From Pseudo-nitzschia pungens (lineage: Eukaryota; Bacillariophyta; Bacillariophyceae; Bacillariales; Bacillariaceae): a stretch of DNA of 64,000 nucleotides. Within the stretch, counting starts at the first letter, position 1; the number at the start of each line of letters is the position of its first letter. A program made the translations under genes and the position numbers. Under the pieces are notes generated by a model that searched no databases, had not been told where the DNA came from, and was given only the letters and a program-made list of their open reading frames with translations. The stretch is taken from NCBI GenBank assembly GCA_037355855.1, contig CM074764.1, forward strand, positions 4,154,001-4,218,000, in the 5' to 3' direction. This document shows, piece after piece, positions 20,971-33,494 of the stretch.

Positions 20971-23563
20971 ATGCCGAATAAATGCCTTGCACAAGATGAC
21001 AATGAAAGCGTCAACCTCATCGACCTGAAGGTTGGAGAAGGAGAATATTCTGTCCAAGCTGAAGCAAAAATAACGGACGAGGACTATCGTCTCGACGCGG
21101 ATGGATATTACAGCCCTTCCGAGATGGATTTTGGAAAGCTCAAGTTTATCCAATCTCCCGTTGAAGAAATGAGTACCGATCGTCTTCCTCAAAGTCTCGA
21201 AGACTGCGTTGGGTACTTGCAAGAATTACCCCTTCTCCAACCCAATGCTGATCAGAACGACCCTTTAACAATCGTTGATTTGATCAACAGTGAAATGATT
21301 TTCGGATCGGAAGAAGAGACTCCCACCCAATCTTTCCGTACCAACTACAAGAAAGAAACCTTTCATTGGGGCGCTTTTGGTTCTCTAGGTCACACCGTTC
21401 GTCCCGGTTGCATTTCATTATACAAAAAATATGAAACGATCTACGCCGTTCCCGAAGGACGCTGGTGGTTATTGGGAGACCCTTTGGCCAAGTGGATGGC
21501 TAGCCAAAAAAATGTTTCTCTAGACACGGATCTGATCAAGACAGATGACAATCAAGTCTTGATCATTCGAATCATTGAAGGACAAGTCGGTTTGATTACA
21601 ATTCAAGGCGTTCATCACCTCCTTGACGTTGGCACTCACGTTTTCAATACGGGAACTGTTCAATACTATGGTGCCGTGACGTATGCTGAAAAAGAACACT
21701 TCAATCATGGTCCGTATCATTACCTGAATGTACCAAGAGGTAAAAACGCCAAGGTCTGGGCAGAAGTGGTTGGTACGGACGGTGGCAAATCGTTGGTGCC
21801 CCGTCTCATAAAGGAAGGCGAACATTTTATCAAGTCCACATTTTTCAAATTCGTTGGACTTGTCGACATTAGTGATAAATACATTGGGCATGATTCAATT
21901 CATATTTTGAATGTCGTGAAAGGTCAAGTAGCCAAGGCCAACTGTGATAACCTCCCTCGCCTTTTTGGAGAAGGTCTGCACATTATTGAGTCAACGAACT
22001 TTTCATACGAAGGCACCGAGGTGATCTCTCCAGAAAATCTCTGCATATCTCATGGAACCATTACCATTCTTCAAGTTCCCCGAGGTAAAGTCGCTTTGAC
22101 ATGGAACCGGAATGAGCCCTTGCTTTTGGACAGACCAGGACTTTATGAATTCAACAGTAACAATGTGCATTTTGTGGGATTTGTCGATGCGTGCGAACGT
22201 TTCATTGAACTAGGATCCAAGAAAATCATCCAAGTTTACACTGGTGAAGTTGGTATTACGTATGATAAAGGTCATTTGGAAGTTCTGAAAAACGGAAGGC
22301 ATGTCATTGATAGTTCGACTCATGTATTCGAAAGGTTTTTATCAACGAAGCAGCGCAGTATTCGACTGATAACTTATGGAGCCAATCACAAAATTGCGAA
22401 ATCGAAAGGTAAGGGTTACAGTCAATGGGAGCATCAGTTGGACGACGATTCAGATCTACTAGTCTGCGAAACGAAGGATTTGGTCAAGGTTGGAGTTCGT
22501 GCCGACGTCTTTTATTCTATTGTTGATCCAGAAAAGTGTATCCAGACCCTGAACACCGAAGAATTGGAAGACTTAGTTCGAGAAACGGCGGTGGCCACCT
22601 TGACCAATATCATCCGTTCCACGGCATTGAACCAGATCGCTCAGAGCCGTCAAATCTCAGCAGCTCCATCGGAAAATACCATTCAAGCCACCAATGTTAC
22701 CGCAGTTGACGACGACGAAACACCGGATGGCACAGATATTGACCAACAAGCCACCACAGTCTACTTCTTCGACCGGGCTCATGACGAATTTATGACGAAA
22801 CTCCACGAAGATTTTGTACGTATTACAAGACAGATTCAGATTGGGTCCGCTCAACGTAACTGCGTGATTCAAGTTTCAACAAAAGCTTTTACCTCTTCCC
22901 ACTGACTTGGACCAATGATGTCTTCTTTCTTCGTTTTCATAGGTGACACGTTACGGAGTTGACATAGCCAACATTAGAATGGAATCCTTCAAAATCATGG
23001 ACAACGAACTGGCGAATGAAATTGCACAAAATTGTTTGACAACTGCCCATGTCGAGAACGAACTTTCTAACTTGCAGGGACAAAACCTAATTGCAGTTCA
23101 AAAGGAACAAACGGCCGCTGACTGTGAAAAGATCAAGGCTATGGCAGAGGCAAAGTCCCGCGAGACATTGGACAATGCTTCAAATAGTCGCAAAATTCAA
23201 GCGGCGAAGGCTGAGGCTGAAGCGCTCAAATTGCAAACCATCACCATAGCTCAAGCCGAGGCCGATGCCATCCTCCTGAAGGCCAAAGCTGAAGCTGAAG
23301 CAATCCGCCTCAAGGCTTCTGCGGAGGCAGAACGGGCTAAGTTATTGAGTCAGACATCGCTTGGACAACAGCAATGCTTGTTTGAAATTTATGCTGACAT
23401 GGTGAAGAGCAGCAACGAAGGAGTGAATAAAGTTGTGTATTTGGACTCATCTATCAATAAGGATAGCCCGTTTGCATTGGGAAGTTTAGATGGTTTGAAT
23501 CGGGACATGCATTCGTTGACGAAGCTTGGCATTGCCAGCGCGCAAAATGGGAATCAGAATTAA
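20971..23563 (+). CDS. SPFH/band-7 protein with N-terminal beta repeats and long C-terminal helix
   Basis: Join of 20971-22815 and 22943-23563; intron of 127 bp (donor GTACGT, acceptor CATAG), phase 0; 821 aa. The splice joins HEDF to VTRYGVDIANIRM, the usual end of an SPFH domain. Residues about 190-475 hold roughly five units of 60-70 residues following the pattern I-L-x-V-x-x-G-x-V, then GxHxIxS, then FVGxVD. The SPFH domain follows (about 475-690; VGVRADVFYSIVDP, VRETAVATLTNIIRS), then an Ala/Glu/Lys helix (QAEADAILLKAKAEAEAIRL) and a short tail. There is no obvious membrane span. The order beta repeats, SPFH shoulder, long helix is that of major vault protein, though I see no direct sequence match to it. 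A role as a large homo-oligomer is inference; the SPFH call is solid. Confidence 0.85.
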
Positions 23564-23718
23564 TGAGCCTCATCTGGAACATGGTTGATTTTTAGTTTTT
23601 GAAGGAATTTTGAAATTCCCGGTCCTCCCCCCTCGCTAAAAAGATGAGAATCGCGCTTTGCGCGATTTGAGAAAATATTTAAAAAAAATAATTTCCCGTA
23701 GTACCCAAACTGTTGTCA

Positions 23719-23758
23719 GCTGGTGTCGGCTGGTGTCGACTGGTGTCGACTGGTGTCA
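23719..23758. repeat. Tandem 10-bp CTGGTGTCGA array, left copy
   Basis: About four units of CTGGTGTCGR. The same unit occurs in the same orientation at 25226-25313, near the other end of the foldback element. Confidence 0.8.
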
Positions 23759-24103
23759 TGACGAACAGGCACAGACGAAACAGATGAACAGAAGAACAAG
23801 TGTTTCGGTAGTTTAAAATTGTGGGTAAAAAGTGTGGATTAGACCTAAAATAATTGTGTTAACGAACGGGTACCATGATGTACCATGATGTACCATGATT
23901 CTATGTTCCTCTGGGGGCTCGGAACGCAAATACGACAAACGAAGTCGAAGGGAACGCAGATAGGGTATTTTGAGTCGAAATTTTTTCCTTGGTACGCTAA
24001 TAGGGTAAAAAACCAAAATGGGGAGAAATCCGGTACGCAAATCTGGTAGAAAAACAGATGATACTTCCCGCTTTATCGGGCAATATTGCGTGCACCGGGA
24101 GAT

Positions 24104-24259
24104 GCATGGTAACATACACGATACGATAACATGCACGATAACATGCACGATAAGATGCACGATAAGATGCACGATAAGATGCACAGATGCACGATAAGAT
24201 GCACGATAACATACACGATAACATACACAATAACATACACAATAACATGCACAGTAACA
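24104..24259. repeat. Tandem 12-bp ATGCACGATAAS array, left arm
   Basis: Roughly a dozen units of ATGCACGATAAG or ACATGCACGATA and variants, period 12. The inverted counterpart is at 24741-24850. Confidence 0.85.
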
Positions 24260-24740
24260 AATAATAATAATAATAGTACCTTAAGTAACAATTTCCAACT
24301 GTCAAGACGATAATTAAAATGTTTACTTAAGTAACCGTTTCCAACTGGTTACCAGTAAATATCAATCACCGTATTAAATTTTCAATACACATTAGAACAT
24401 TTAAGATGGAGATTCAATTTAACACGGTTGACCGGGTTAGTAATAGTTCAAAATTTAACACGTAGATTCAAAAATCTTCTGTACCCGGTTGAAAAATCTT
24501 CTGTACCCGGTTGAACCGGTCCGGTGGTCAACTCCCCCGGTAAGGATTTTTGAATCTACGTCAACCGTGTTAAATTGAAGTAACGAATTTCACTTTAGAA
24601 CATTTAAGACGGAAATTCAATTTAACACGGAGAATAGTTTAATTATTTAACACGTAGATTCAAAAATCTACGGGAACCAGTCGGCCCGGTAAAGAAGATT
24701 TTTGAATCTACGTGTTAAATTTTTAATTATATTTTTTATT

Positions 24741-24850
24741 ATCGTGCATGTTATTGTGTATGTTATCGTGTATGTTATCGTGCATCTTATCGTGCATCTT
24801 ATCGTGCATGTTATTTTGCACGCGTGCATGTTATTTTGCACGCAATATTG
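24741..24850. repeat. Tandem 12-bp array, right arm (inverted)
   Basis: Units TTATCGTGCATC and TTATCGTGTATG, the reverse complement of the array at 24104-24259. Together they would form a long hairpin. Confidence 0.85.
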
Positions 24851-25225
24851 CCCTAGAGTACTGTCAAATACTGTTGAGCATCATTAAAATAATTAGTTAC
24901 TGAATATGTGAATAGAGACGAAAATATCATCTGTTTTCATTACCAGATTTGCGTACCGGATTTCTCCCCATTTTGGTTTTTTACCCTATTAGCGTACCAA
25001 GCAAAAAATTTCCACTCAAAATACCCTATCTGCGTTCCCTTCGACTTCGTTTGTCGTATCTGCGTTCCAGCCTCCATGTTAACAGACGAACAGACGAACA
25101 TACGATTGTACGAACAGACCAACATACCGTACCATTGTATGAACAGAGGAACAGAAGAACAAACGAACATACAATCATACGAACAGATGAACATACCAAC
25201 GTATGAACATACAACATACGAACAC

Positions 25226-25313
25226 CGGTGTCTACTGGTGTCTACTGGTGTCTACTGGTGTCAACTGGTGTCGACTGGTGTCAACTGGTGTCGACTGGTG
25301 TCGACTGGTGTCG
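25226..25313. repeat. Tandem 10-bp CTGGTGTCTA/CGA array, right copy
   Basis: About nine units, with the third-last and second-last bases varying (TA, AA, GA). Same orientation as the array at 23719-23758. Confidence 0.85.
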
Positions 25314-25463
25314 CAGGGGGTTTCGAGAATTTAATTTTTATTTTCAAATTTTCGTCGCGCGTATAGAGATTGGATCGTGCGCGATTTTTGGGATGATCGA
25401 AGAATTTAATTTCTACGAAGTAATTTTTTTTCCAAAAAATCAACCATGTTCCTGGAGAGGAAT

Positions 25464-25652
25464 TGCCGTGCGCCAGAACAGTCACGAGTCCACTCGGGAC
25501 TGGATTAAGGATAAGGATAAAAACAATCAGCGAGTCGACAGAATCGCCGATTGTTTAGAGCTCTTAGAGCTGTAGCAGATAGACTAACCAATAGAGCTCA
25601 CAATTTGCATATCCCTACTATTTCTAATCACTAGTAGACCCAGGGTATGGCA
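25464..25652 (+). repeat. 5' LTR of gypsy element (189 bp)
   Basis: TG...CA ends; pairs with 51362-51551. It is preceded by the target duplication GGAAT. Directly after it is the palindrome TGATTTTAAAATCA (25653-25666) where a primer-binding site is expected; the tRNA was not identified. Confidence 0.92.
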
Positions 25653-26398
25653 TGATTTTAAAATCAAGCTGAGTGCTGATGACCATGAGCAGAAAGAGAT
25701 CGATCGGCCAAGGCGCCGACGAGATCGAAAGACTGCCAGAAAATGGAGGCACAGAGAGGCAAAACAGGGAGAAGGATATCCAGTGTCTGCAGCACAAGGA
25801 AGACCGACCCCAGCGACTGTTGGCTCCAGTATAAGGGAGCAACAGCAGCAACAGAGACACCTAAGGACCCAAACAGGCCCATGGTCGACAACAGAAATAA
25901 TCAAAAAATACAGAAATATGTGCTGAAAAAGTGACACATAATCCAGTGATTGGACTAATCGGACCAACACCGAGTGGATGGACAGACCGAAGAGGGTATG
26001 CCAACCAAAACCAAAATATACGGATATCTGGGAAGGTATATAATAAATATCCAAACACCACAAATCCCACGGGAAAACCAGAAGTGGGACCGGCCCGGTG
26101 ACTGCTTAATAGAGAAGCAACACCGGAGAACCACGGGAATCGAATCCCATGAAATAAAAACAGAACCAACTCCGGGGAACCACAGGATTCCCGGGAGCTA
26201 AAGAGAGAAACAACTCCCACCACTGAAATGGATGGAACCAAAATCAGTTACAACACGAGTTATCACGAGAGCAGCAAAATCCGGAACAAAAACTGGAGGA
26301 GCTGGAGCAAATCATTCTTGCTCAGTTCCAGCAAAAGCAACAGGATAACAGGAGTAGTGTAACTAAATTAAACTTAATAGAAAACTGATTAAACCACC
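25653..26398 (+). other. Gypsy 5' leader
   Basis: About 750 bp between the 5' LTR and the gag ATG. It is A-rich with many CAGAG/ACCAGAAG words and no convincing ORF on the element's strand. A packaging role is usual for such leaders but nothing specific is visible. Confidence 0.5.
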
Positions 26399-27561
26399 AT
26401 GACGTCTAAAGGAACCAAACAGAAACCCTTTAACTTCACACGAGAGGACTGGCCGGAAGACGCCACCGCCGTGAAAATGAGTATTGACAGCGAGAAGGGA
26501 GGAGTCGCGTTCAGTGACTACCTGAAGGTACTCACCGGCACTGAAAGACCGGAACTCTTTATCATTTGGAAAAGAGACTTTGACCAGAAAATTGCTGGCA
26601 ATGACAAACTCCAAGGAGACCAGAAACTGGATGTCCTACAGAGGATTCTCGCCAACGAGGCATTATCCCTTGTCCAGATGACGCTGGGCCGGTCCTACTA
26701 CGCCGAGCCAGGTCACAAGATACACAACAACAAACTGGTCCAGAAAAGGATCCTGGAGGTTGGAAAAACCAAACCAACAACCAACAACCCTCCCTCCGGA
26801 ACGCCCAAGGAGACGGCAAAGGAGAAATCCACATTGAAAGATGATAAAACCGAGACTGCCACGGCAAAATCGGATGAGGAAACAGAGGCAGAAGATCTCG
26901 CCCCCATTCCCAAGAAAAGCGTCCCAGATGCCCTCACTCAGTACTACCAATCCAAGGAGTACAGGAAAGATGTAATTGAGGAGTGCATGCATGCTCTCAA
27001 ACTCAAAATCTTTGGCAATGACATGAATGGGAAGCGCTCCTATATCATTCTTCGCCGTTTCATGCGAGGCACATGAGTCGACATGAAACACGGCATCCGC
27101 GCCTGGGCCAACTGAATGGCCAAACTACAGAGCTACCTACCAGAATGCCTCTGGGAGAGTGGCGCCGACACCAGAATGGCACCTTCCAGCTTCACCCAGG
27201 CAGAGATGAAGGAAATCCTGGATTCCAACATGACCCACTCCCAAAGGGATAAACTGGAACATATTAGATGGGACGTATATGCCCACTCCTTCAACACCAC
27301 CATCGACAAGCTCGAAAATCTGGAAACCACCATCCGGAAGGAGGAAGAACTCCAAAAGCGCATCACCGAACTGGAAAAGAAGAATGGTGGCACCAAGAAG
27401 AACTCCAAGGCCACTTCTGGGGGAGGAAACCACCAGGGGAAGTCCCCTGGCAAAAAGAAGCGTCCTATGGACAACAGCAACAAACAGCTATGCAAGACCT
27501 GTGGCAAGGTCCATGCCGGCAAATGCTGGAAACTAACCAGAGGACCCTCCAAGAAGGGGAA
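26399..27561 (+). pseudogene. gypsy gag, 5' part, two in-frame stops, interrupted by LINE
   Basis: One continuous frame from ATG 26399. TGA codons at 27074-27076 and 27113-27115 break it, but the frame is open before, between and after them. The C-terminal part has a coiled-coil-like Glu/Lys stretch (KEEELQKRITELEKK), then a Lys/Gly-rich basic region and a nucleocapsid-type knuckle CKTCGKVHAGKC. The LINE entered just after it, at TRGPSKKG. Both stops could come from CGA (Arg) by C-to-T change. The rest of gag resumes at 47791 in the same frame. Confidence 0.85.
27541..27561 (+). repeat. 21-bp target-site duplication, left copy, of LINE C/A
   Basis: Identical to 47791-47811 (starts AGGACCCTCC, ends AAGAAGGGGAA). 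It marks where the outer LINE inserted in gag. Confidence 0.95.
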
Positions 27562-27873
27562 TATTAATTAATTAATATTAATATACGTATTTAAATAACT
27601 TTAATCACCAAAGGTGAAACTAAATTACTCAGTCTGTAACCAGACTTTAACGTCGCCTCCATCATAGAGTCAGGACCCCAAGTGGCAGAACGACAAATTT
27701 TCAAACAAACCTTGAACATCAAGCAGGGAAAAAGACAAACAAGTCCCACAAAATAGGGACGTGAGATAAAGTGAGATGGGAATGTAGATATTGGGATAAG
27801 ATCCAGTATCAAAAGGTAAATGACAGGATGAGAAGCAGGAACAGAAGACAAAAAACCAAGGTACAAAGTGTAA

Positions 27874-30800
27874 TCAACCCTGAGGTCCAGTAAGCCAGGC
27901 TCTGAGGAGAGCAGCCTCTCGTTGGTATGGCTGCACTGGTGGGACAGGCGCTGCATACTGCTTCCTGGCAAGGTGGATGGTTGCAAGCCACTGCCTCTTG
28001 GCAGTCAGGGTGTAACCTTGTAGGACTTGGAAAGGGGTTTGTAAAAGGGAGTGTGACTGGGGGAGTGCACCAGCTGCACCAATTGCCAATTCAGAGGAGA
28101 TGGAAGCATCAAGAGATTGGTGTTGTTCAGCATCAAGGGTACCCCCAGGACCATGGAGTCGTTCATTCCTATATGTCCAAAGATCCCAGGAGGTAAGAAA
28201 GAACTGATGGATGATAGCTGTGGCCCAACGTTTGGGAGAGCGCTTGCTTCCAATGTGGGAGTAGTAGTCAGCCTGGATTTGATACCAGCGAGGAGACCAC
28301 CTCCCAAGAAGCCAGTTGTGCCATCCAATTGTCCTCTGTGCTCTGACAGCAGAAGCAATTGCAATGGAGTAAGATGAGGGATAGATGCTCTGGCCCTTCC
28401 GAGCTCTGGTGAGAAGATCCACAATGGCAGCCACCAATGATGGATCAGTCTGCTCAACTTCAAGCCGCTTCTGCAGTGGTCCCTTGAAAGCTGACACACT
28501 GTGCTGTACTGCCCCAGTGTCCTTGCAGGAGAGCACATGAGAAACCTTCTTGTTGTCTGCATCACACAATGGGCACCTGGAGTGATCCTGATACTGGTAG
28601 TGGAGGAGTTGGTTGCCAACACCAATGCATCCAGAAGCAAACTTGACAAACCACCTTTGCATGCCAGGAGGTAGACGCTTGAAGGCAGACTGATGGGCAC
28701 ACCAATGGATGGAATTCAAAAAAGGTTGTGGAATGGGGATATCATGGTGGGTCTGCCAGTATTGGAGAAGAGGAGGACCAGAAATAGCAACATGCAAAGC
28801 ATTCTGATCAAACCTTGAACACTTGCAACCATTGAGAGAAAAGGCCCAGGGCTCAAACACAAGTCTGGGATAGTGATGGGCAGAAGCTCTATGGACAGAA
28901 AGAAATGCCTTTGCCATGCTGTCAACCTGATGATTGCGAAGGGCCCACCAATCAAGAAAGAGTCCAGATTGATGGCCCTGAACCCACTGAAAGTGCACAG
29001 AAAGTGGTAGGGCAGAAATCATGTTTCTGATGACATAAACATAATCAAAAGACTTCTGGGAAATAACCAAAGGCCAAGATCCCTGAGCCTGTTTGAGAGC
29101 TGTGTCACCATCCAGAGCAATGGTGATGGAGCCAGAAGCAATATCAAAGATACTCACCAGAGCAGTGCAACAGGTGAGAACTCCAATGATACCTGCCAGT
29201 TCACTCCTGTAGGATGACTGATCCTCAGGGGACCCACTGACAAAATTATAGCCTGTGAGGAACAATGAAGCAGACTTGGTGGAGGTATTGGGTGACAGAA
29301 TGAATGCAGAAGTTCCTCTGAGAAGTTCCGGATCAAATGAACCATCACATACAGCACTGGCAGTACCACTCTGGATAGCATCAACGAGGTGCTGACAGCC
29401 AGCCTGTGGTAGAGAATATTTGTGGAGAAGTACCCTTGGAGACTCACAGAGTGCATCAAAGGCATCTGCAGGGGAGTCTGGAAGAGAATCAAGTGGATTG
29501 TACTCCAGAGGATCCATGTCAGGAGGTTCAGAAACAAAGGCTGAGGACCCAACAACGCGGACAACTTGGCCACAAATAACAGGGCAGACAAGCACATCAG
29601 CACAGGCTGGTTTGTCAGAAAGGATTTCAGCAGTGACCCTGTATCTGCCCCTGCCCTGGGAGATGCTCACAATCCAGCCAGTAGAAGTTTTGAAGAATAT
29701 TCTATTGGTGGATAAAGACATAAACCAAGGCCAAAGAGAAGCTGTCTGGGGAGAGAGCCAATGCCCAAGGTGAAAAGAAGGAGCCAGTGCCCTGGCTGCA
29801 GGGGGTGGACAGGGGGGAAGAAAACAGGTCTGAATAGCCTTAGTCCATAAGCGCTGTGCTGCTGGAGGCCAAGATGGAGGACATCTCGGCCAGTCAAGAT
29901 GATCCCTCAAGTGATTGGAGGATGTCAGCTGGAAAGCCATGGGAGAGAGTCTTTTCCCATCTGGAGTACAAATGTCAGCAAGGGAAATAGCCTTGAGGGA
30001 CATGCGCATGTGATTCAAGAGGGACAAGTCAGCACCTCTGAAGCCAGAGTTGACAAAGGCTTGCATGAGATAACAGTCATTGGAACGTAGCAGGGGAAGA
30101 TCTGGGAAGTCTTCAAACAAGCTCACAGGGTGAACAGAGAAAAACTTCCACACATGTTTGTACCAGCAGGGAGTGACGTATGAAGCAAAAGGATGATATG
30201 GTGTGACACCAAGATGGAGAGGAATGCCAAGTTCGAGCCGGAGAGACTCAGCAGTTAGCTTGAGAATCCGACCAGTTTGGGAGGACCTGACAGATTCCTG
30301 AAAGAGGGTGGCAATATGACTGAACTCCTGGAGGAGGTATGGATGAATGAAACCAAAGCCTTGATAGAGGGAAGGACCATAGAATACATGTCTGGGAAAT
30401 GTCCGTGACATCCCTGCTTTATTCAGCACAGGAACAAGTGCTGGGTGAATGATCTTTGTCCAGGTGGCCTCATCAAGTTGCGTGACAGGCATGGGGTATT
30501 CAACAGACTTCATGAAAGAATACTTGAAGGTGTAAAGGGATGCGCGCTTCTCACACTTGGAAGCCTTGAGTTGAGAGCCAAAAGACTGAGACTGGGACTT
30601 CATGTGAGCAATCTGTGCTTCCTCATTGCCATCCATGGAGATAAAAACCCCAAGGGTCTTGTCAGCATGGTCAACTTCAAACCGATCCAGGGTAGCTCGA
30701 TTGCCATGTTTGTCAGCAACTGAGAAGTCACCGGGCATGTCAGCAATTGAGCGATAGTCCCAACCGGATCCATTCCATTTGAAATCAATCAAATAACAGA

Positions 30801-33194
30801 AGGATTTGGCAGGTTCAATAGCACCACCAGTGGCAATAATCCCTCCAGCCCATCGGTCAAGAGCTTCCTGAAAATCAACAGCCAATTCCTCACCAGATGT
30901 TGAGGAATCAGAACCAGCACAAAACAAATCTGTGTCATCCACAAAGGCAAAACCCACCAGAGAAACCAGTTGCAGTGACAATGAAGTGAGAAGATGGACA
31001 CCATGCCCAGCCTGTTGCATCATTCGGAAGACTATTGTTGACACCAAGGCCCAAAGAGTTGGACCAATACCGTTGCCTTGGCCACAACCACTGAGAGGAA
31101 CTGGTTCGTCACCATACACAGGGCCGGACCGACCAAAACCAGTTTTGATGTGGTGCTTAGCATGTTGCAGAGTAGACAGAAGAACTTCACACACATGTGC
31201 AGGAACCCCAAAGCTCTGGAGAGTGAGACCTGCAATGGGGTGAGAGATTCTATCATAACAGCCCTTGGCATCATTCATAGCAACAGCACCGGATCTGCGC
31301 TTCTGCCTCAACACATCACAGATGAGCTTCTTGTTCAGGCAGGTGTTGATGGCCTTGTGGTGTTTCCTGCTTCCATGTTGATCAACAGCCACGGCATTGG
31401 CACGTTCAGCATGGGCAAGAATGCGTCTGCCAATCATCTTGTTGTTGATTTGGAACTCAGGAGACATCAACTGAATAAGCCTCATCTTATCCACTCTATA
31501 TTCACCAGGTTTCTTGAAGATCTCAACATCAGTGATGACCTGCCAAGCAGAAGGAGAAAAGCCAACAATCAATGGGACAGATCTCAGGAGAGTGTCAAAC
31601 TTGTTCAACTGTGGATCAAGGGCAAATGCCTTGTGGTGTGCAAAGCTCAAACAAGAAGGTTCACTGGCTGTGCGTTCCCTCTGGCGTTTCCAGGCAGCAG
31701 CATTGTCAGCTGGACACACTGAATAGTCAAAGGGGGGCAAACTCAGTATAGAGTCAGGGACTTTGAGACAGGAAAGAAATTCAGAGAGGTATTTGTCAGT
31801 GGCAGGAGGAGGATTATATGTGCCATCAAGAACATGAATAGCAGCATGGGCAGTGCCTAGGTAGCCGAAATCTTGAATGAAGGAGGGAGTCATGGAAGGA
31901 GTGCCAAGACACTGCTGTTGACGCCGGACATTGGATTCAGCCATAGCTGGTACCATAGTAGACTGAGACTCCAAGACCTGTTCAACACCATCATGGCCAA
32001 CTGCAATAGCTCGCAAGACTGCTGACTTGTTGACACGTCCCCGAATAGACCGAGCAGCAAGACCAAGCTCTCTTTGAAGACGTTCCCTGCGCATCCTGGC
32101 ACGAATCTGGGAAGCATTCTGGTTGTGAGGCTTGCCTTCAGCAAGAAGTGCATCCACCAGGCCTTGATCGAAGGAGTCTCTCCATGAGGGGGCTAGTTTC
32201 TTCACGGCCCGGTATTGCCTGTAAGCTTGTTTCAGATGGAGGAGAGCACTGGAAAGATCACTGTGTTCTCCTTTGTAGAGAGAAAGCTTGCATGCCAGCC
32301 TTTTCAAAACAGTATGACTGGTGGACACACCCTGTCTCAACTTAACAACACGCCTCCAAAAGTCAATTGTATCACGATAGACTTGCAGCTTTGGGGACCA
32401 TGGAACCAGACCAGCTCTAGTGTGGCAGAGGTTTTGTTCAACAGAGAGCCTGAGAGAGGTGGAAGTTTCATGGAGTACTTCATATGTGGTGATGAGATCA
32501 GCGCGCACAGAAATATCCCCAGACTGAAACTGAGCCAGTAGGTGCTCCAGCTTAGCTTGGAGAGAAAACACTCCAGCCTTGAGAAAGCTGTGCCTGACAT
32601 GCTTGAAATACCGTTGGCGCAGATGAGGGTGGGAGGACTGGAGTTTGGAATGAGAGAATCTCACAGGAGGTGGAAGATGTTTGCCCATGAGGCTGCAATT
32701 ACAAACTTCAATCCAAAGCAGTCTATGGTCAGATTCCATACCATGGGCACCACCAAAGGGGCAATACCCAGCCCTGAGAACATCAACATTCGCAGAGACC
32801 CAAATGGCATCAATAGGTGTTCTGGTAGTGTTTCTGTTGTGGGTGGCAGGGGGAGAAGACTGACTATGAAGGGTAAGAATGGCCTCTCGGAAACCAAGAG
32901 CCTGGAGCTCAAAAGACAAGCCATCAGACCGAACATCAGCATTTTGATCAATCCCCAGGATGATCTGGTCACCCGCCCTCAGGCAAGCCTGAAGGGCAGC
33001 AGTCAAATCCCTGTGAAAAAGAATGCATGGATTGGGACTGAAAAGATTTTCAGCTGCTTGAAAGTAGCGGTACTGTTGATTCCAGACTGAGCCAAGATCC
33101 CTATCATTTTCAACTGGGCAGTAGGCAGAAAACATGGTGACAGTGTAGCCATTCCTGCCCTGAAACTTGACAAAGGACCATCTTCCAAGACCAG
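27874..33194 (-). pseudogene. LINE A ORF2, 5'-truncated (endonuclease part, RT, RNase H, CCHC)
   Basis: An open frame of about 1770 codons with its 5' part cut off by copy B; it resumes at the segment GRWSFVKFQG and ends LTGPQG. It keeps part of the endonuclease (GIDQNAD, RTPIDAIWVS, SDHRLLWIEV), the RT box GFAFVDDTDLF, the RNase H residues (VCDGSFDP, RSELAG, ALDGDTAL, HQVDSMAKAF) and the zinc motif CPLCDADNKKVSHVLSC. Compared with B and D it shows scattered substitutions of a few percent. No stop is present, but without its start it cannot give the whole protein. Confidence 0.9.
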
Positions 33195-33494
33195 ATAATA
33201 ATAATATACGTATTTAAATAACTTTAATCACCAAAGGTGAAACTAAATTACTCAGTCTGTAACCAGACTTTAACGTCGCCTCCATCATAGAGTCAGGACC
33301 CCAAGTGGTAGAACGACAAATTTTCAAACAAACCTTGAACATCAAGCAGGGAAAAAGGCAAACAAGTCCCACAAAATAGGGACTTGAGAGAAAGTGAAAT
33401 GGGAATGAAGATATTGGGATAAGATCCAGTATCAAAAGGGATGGGACAGGATAAGAAGCAGGATCAGAAGACAAAACCAAGGTACAAAGTGTAA

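Larger units (their letters stand above)
23574..25455. mobile_element. 1.9-kb foldback element with nested inverted arms
   Basis: Ends match in inverted orientation: CTGGAACATGGTTGATTTTT from 23574 and its near reverse complement ending at 25455. Inward, about 23930-24060 is a ~95% inverted copy of about 24945-25075. GGCAATATTGCGTGCA near 24080 pairs with the same sequence inverted near 24836, and two arrays of a 12-bp unit face each other (24104-24259 and 24741-24850). The centre (24300-24740) holds further inverted AATCTACGTGTTAAATT blocks. The outer CTGGTGTCGA arrays are direct, not inverted. ORFs are repeat read-through. It ends 3 bp before the LTR element's target duplication. Confidence 0.7.

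Noticed and set aside
24104..24259. CRISPR-like array
   Set aside because: Units of 12 bp are contiguous with no spacers, and the setting is eukaryotic.
23997..24305. Open frames reading Cys/Met/Leu repeats in the foldback element
   Set aside because: Direct result of the 12-bp tandem array, whose length keeps frame; no protein features.
25653..25666. Primer-binding site of the gypsy element
   Set aside because: The position is right, but the sequence is a TGATTTTAAAATCA palindrome that I could not match to a tRNA 3' end.
27074..27115. Recoded TGA (stop codon reassignment) in gypsy gag
   Set aside because: TGA acts as an ordinary stop for other genes here, including the Rab gene's neighbours and LINE ORF2; decay of CGA codons is simpler.
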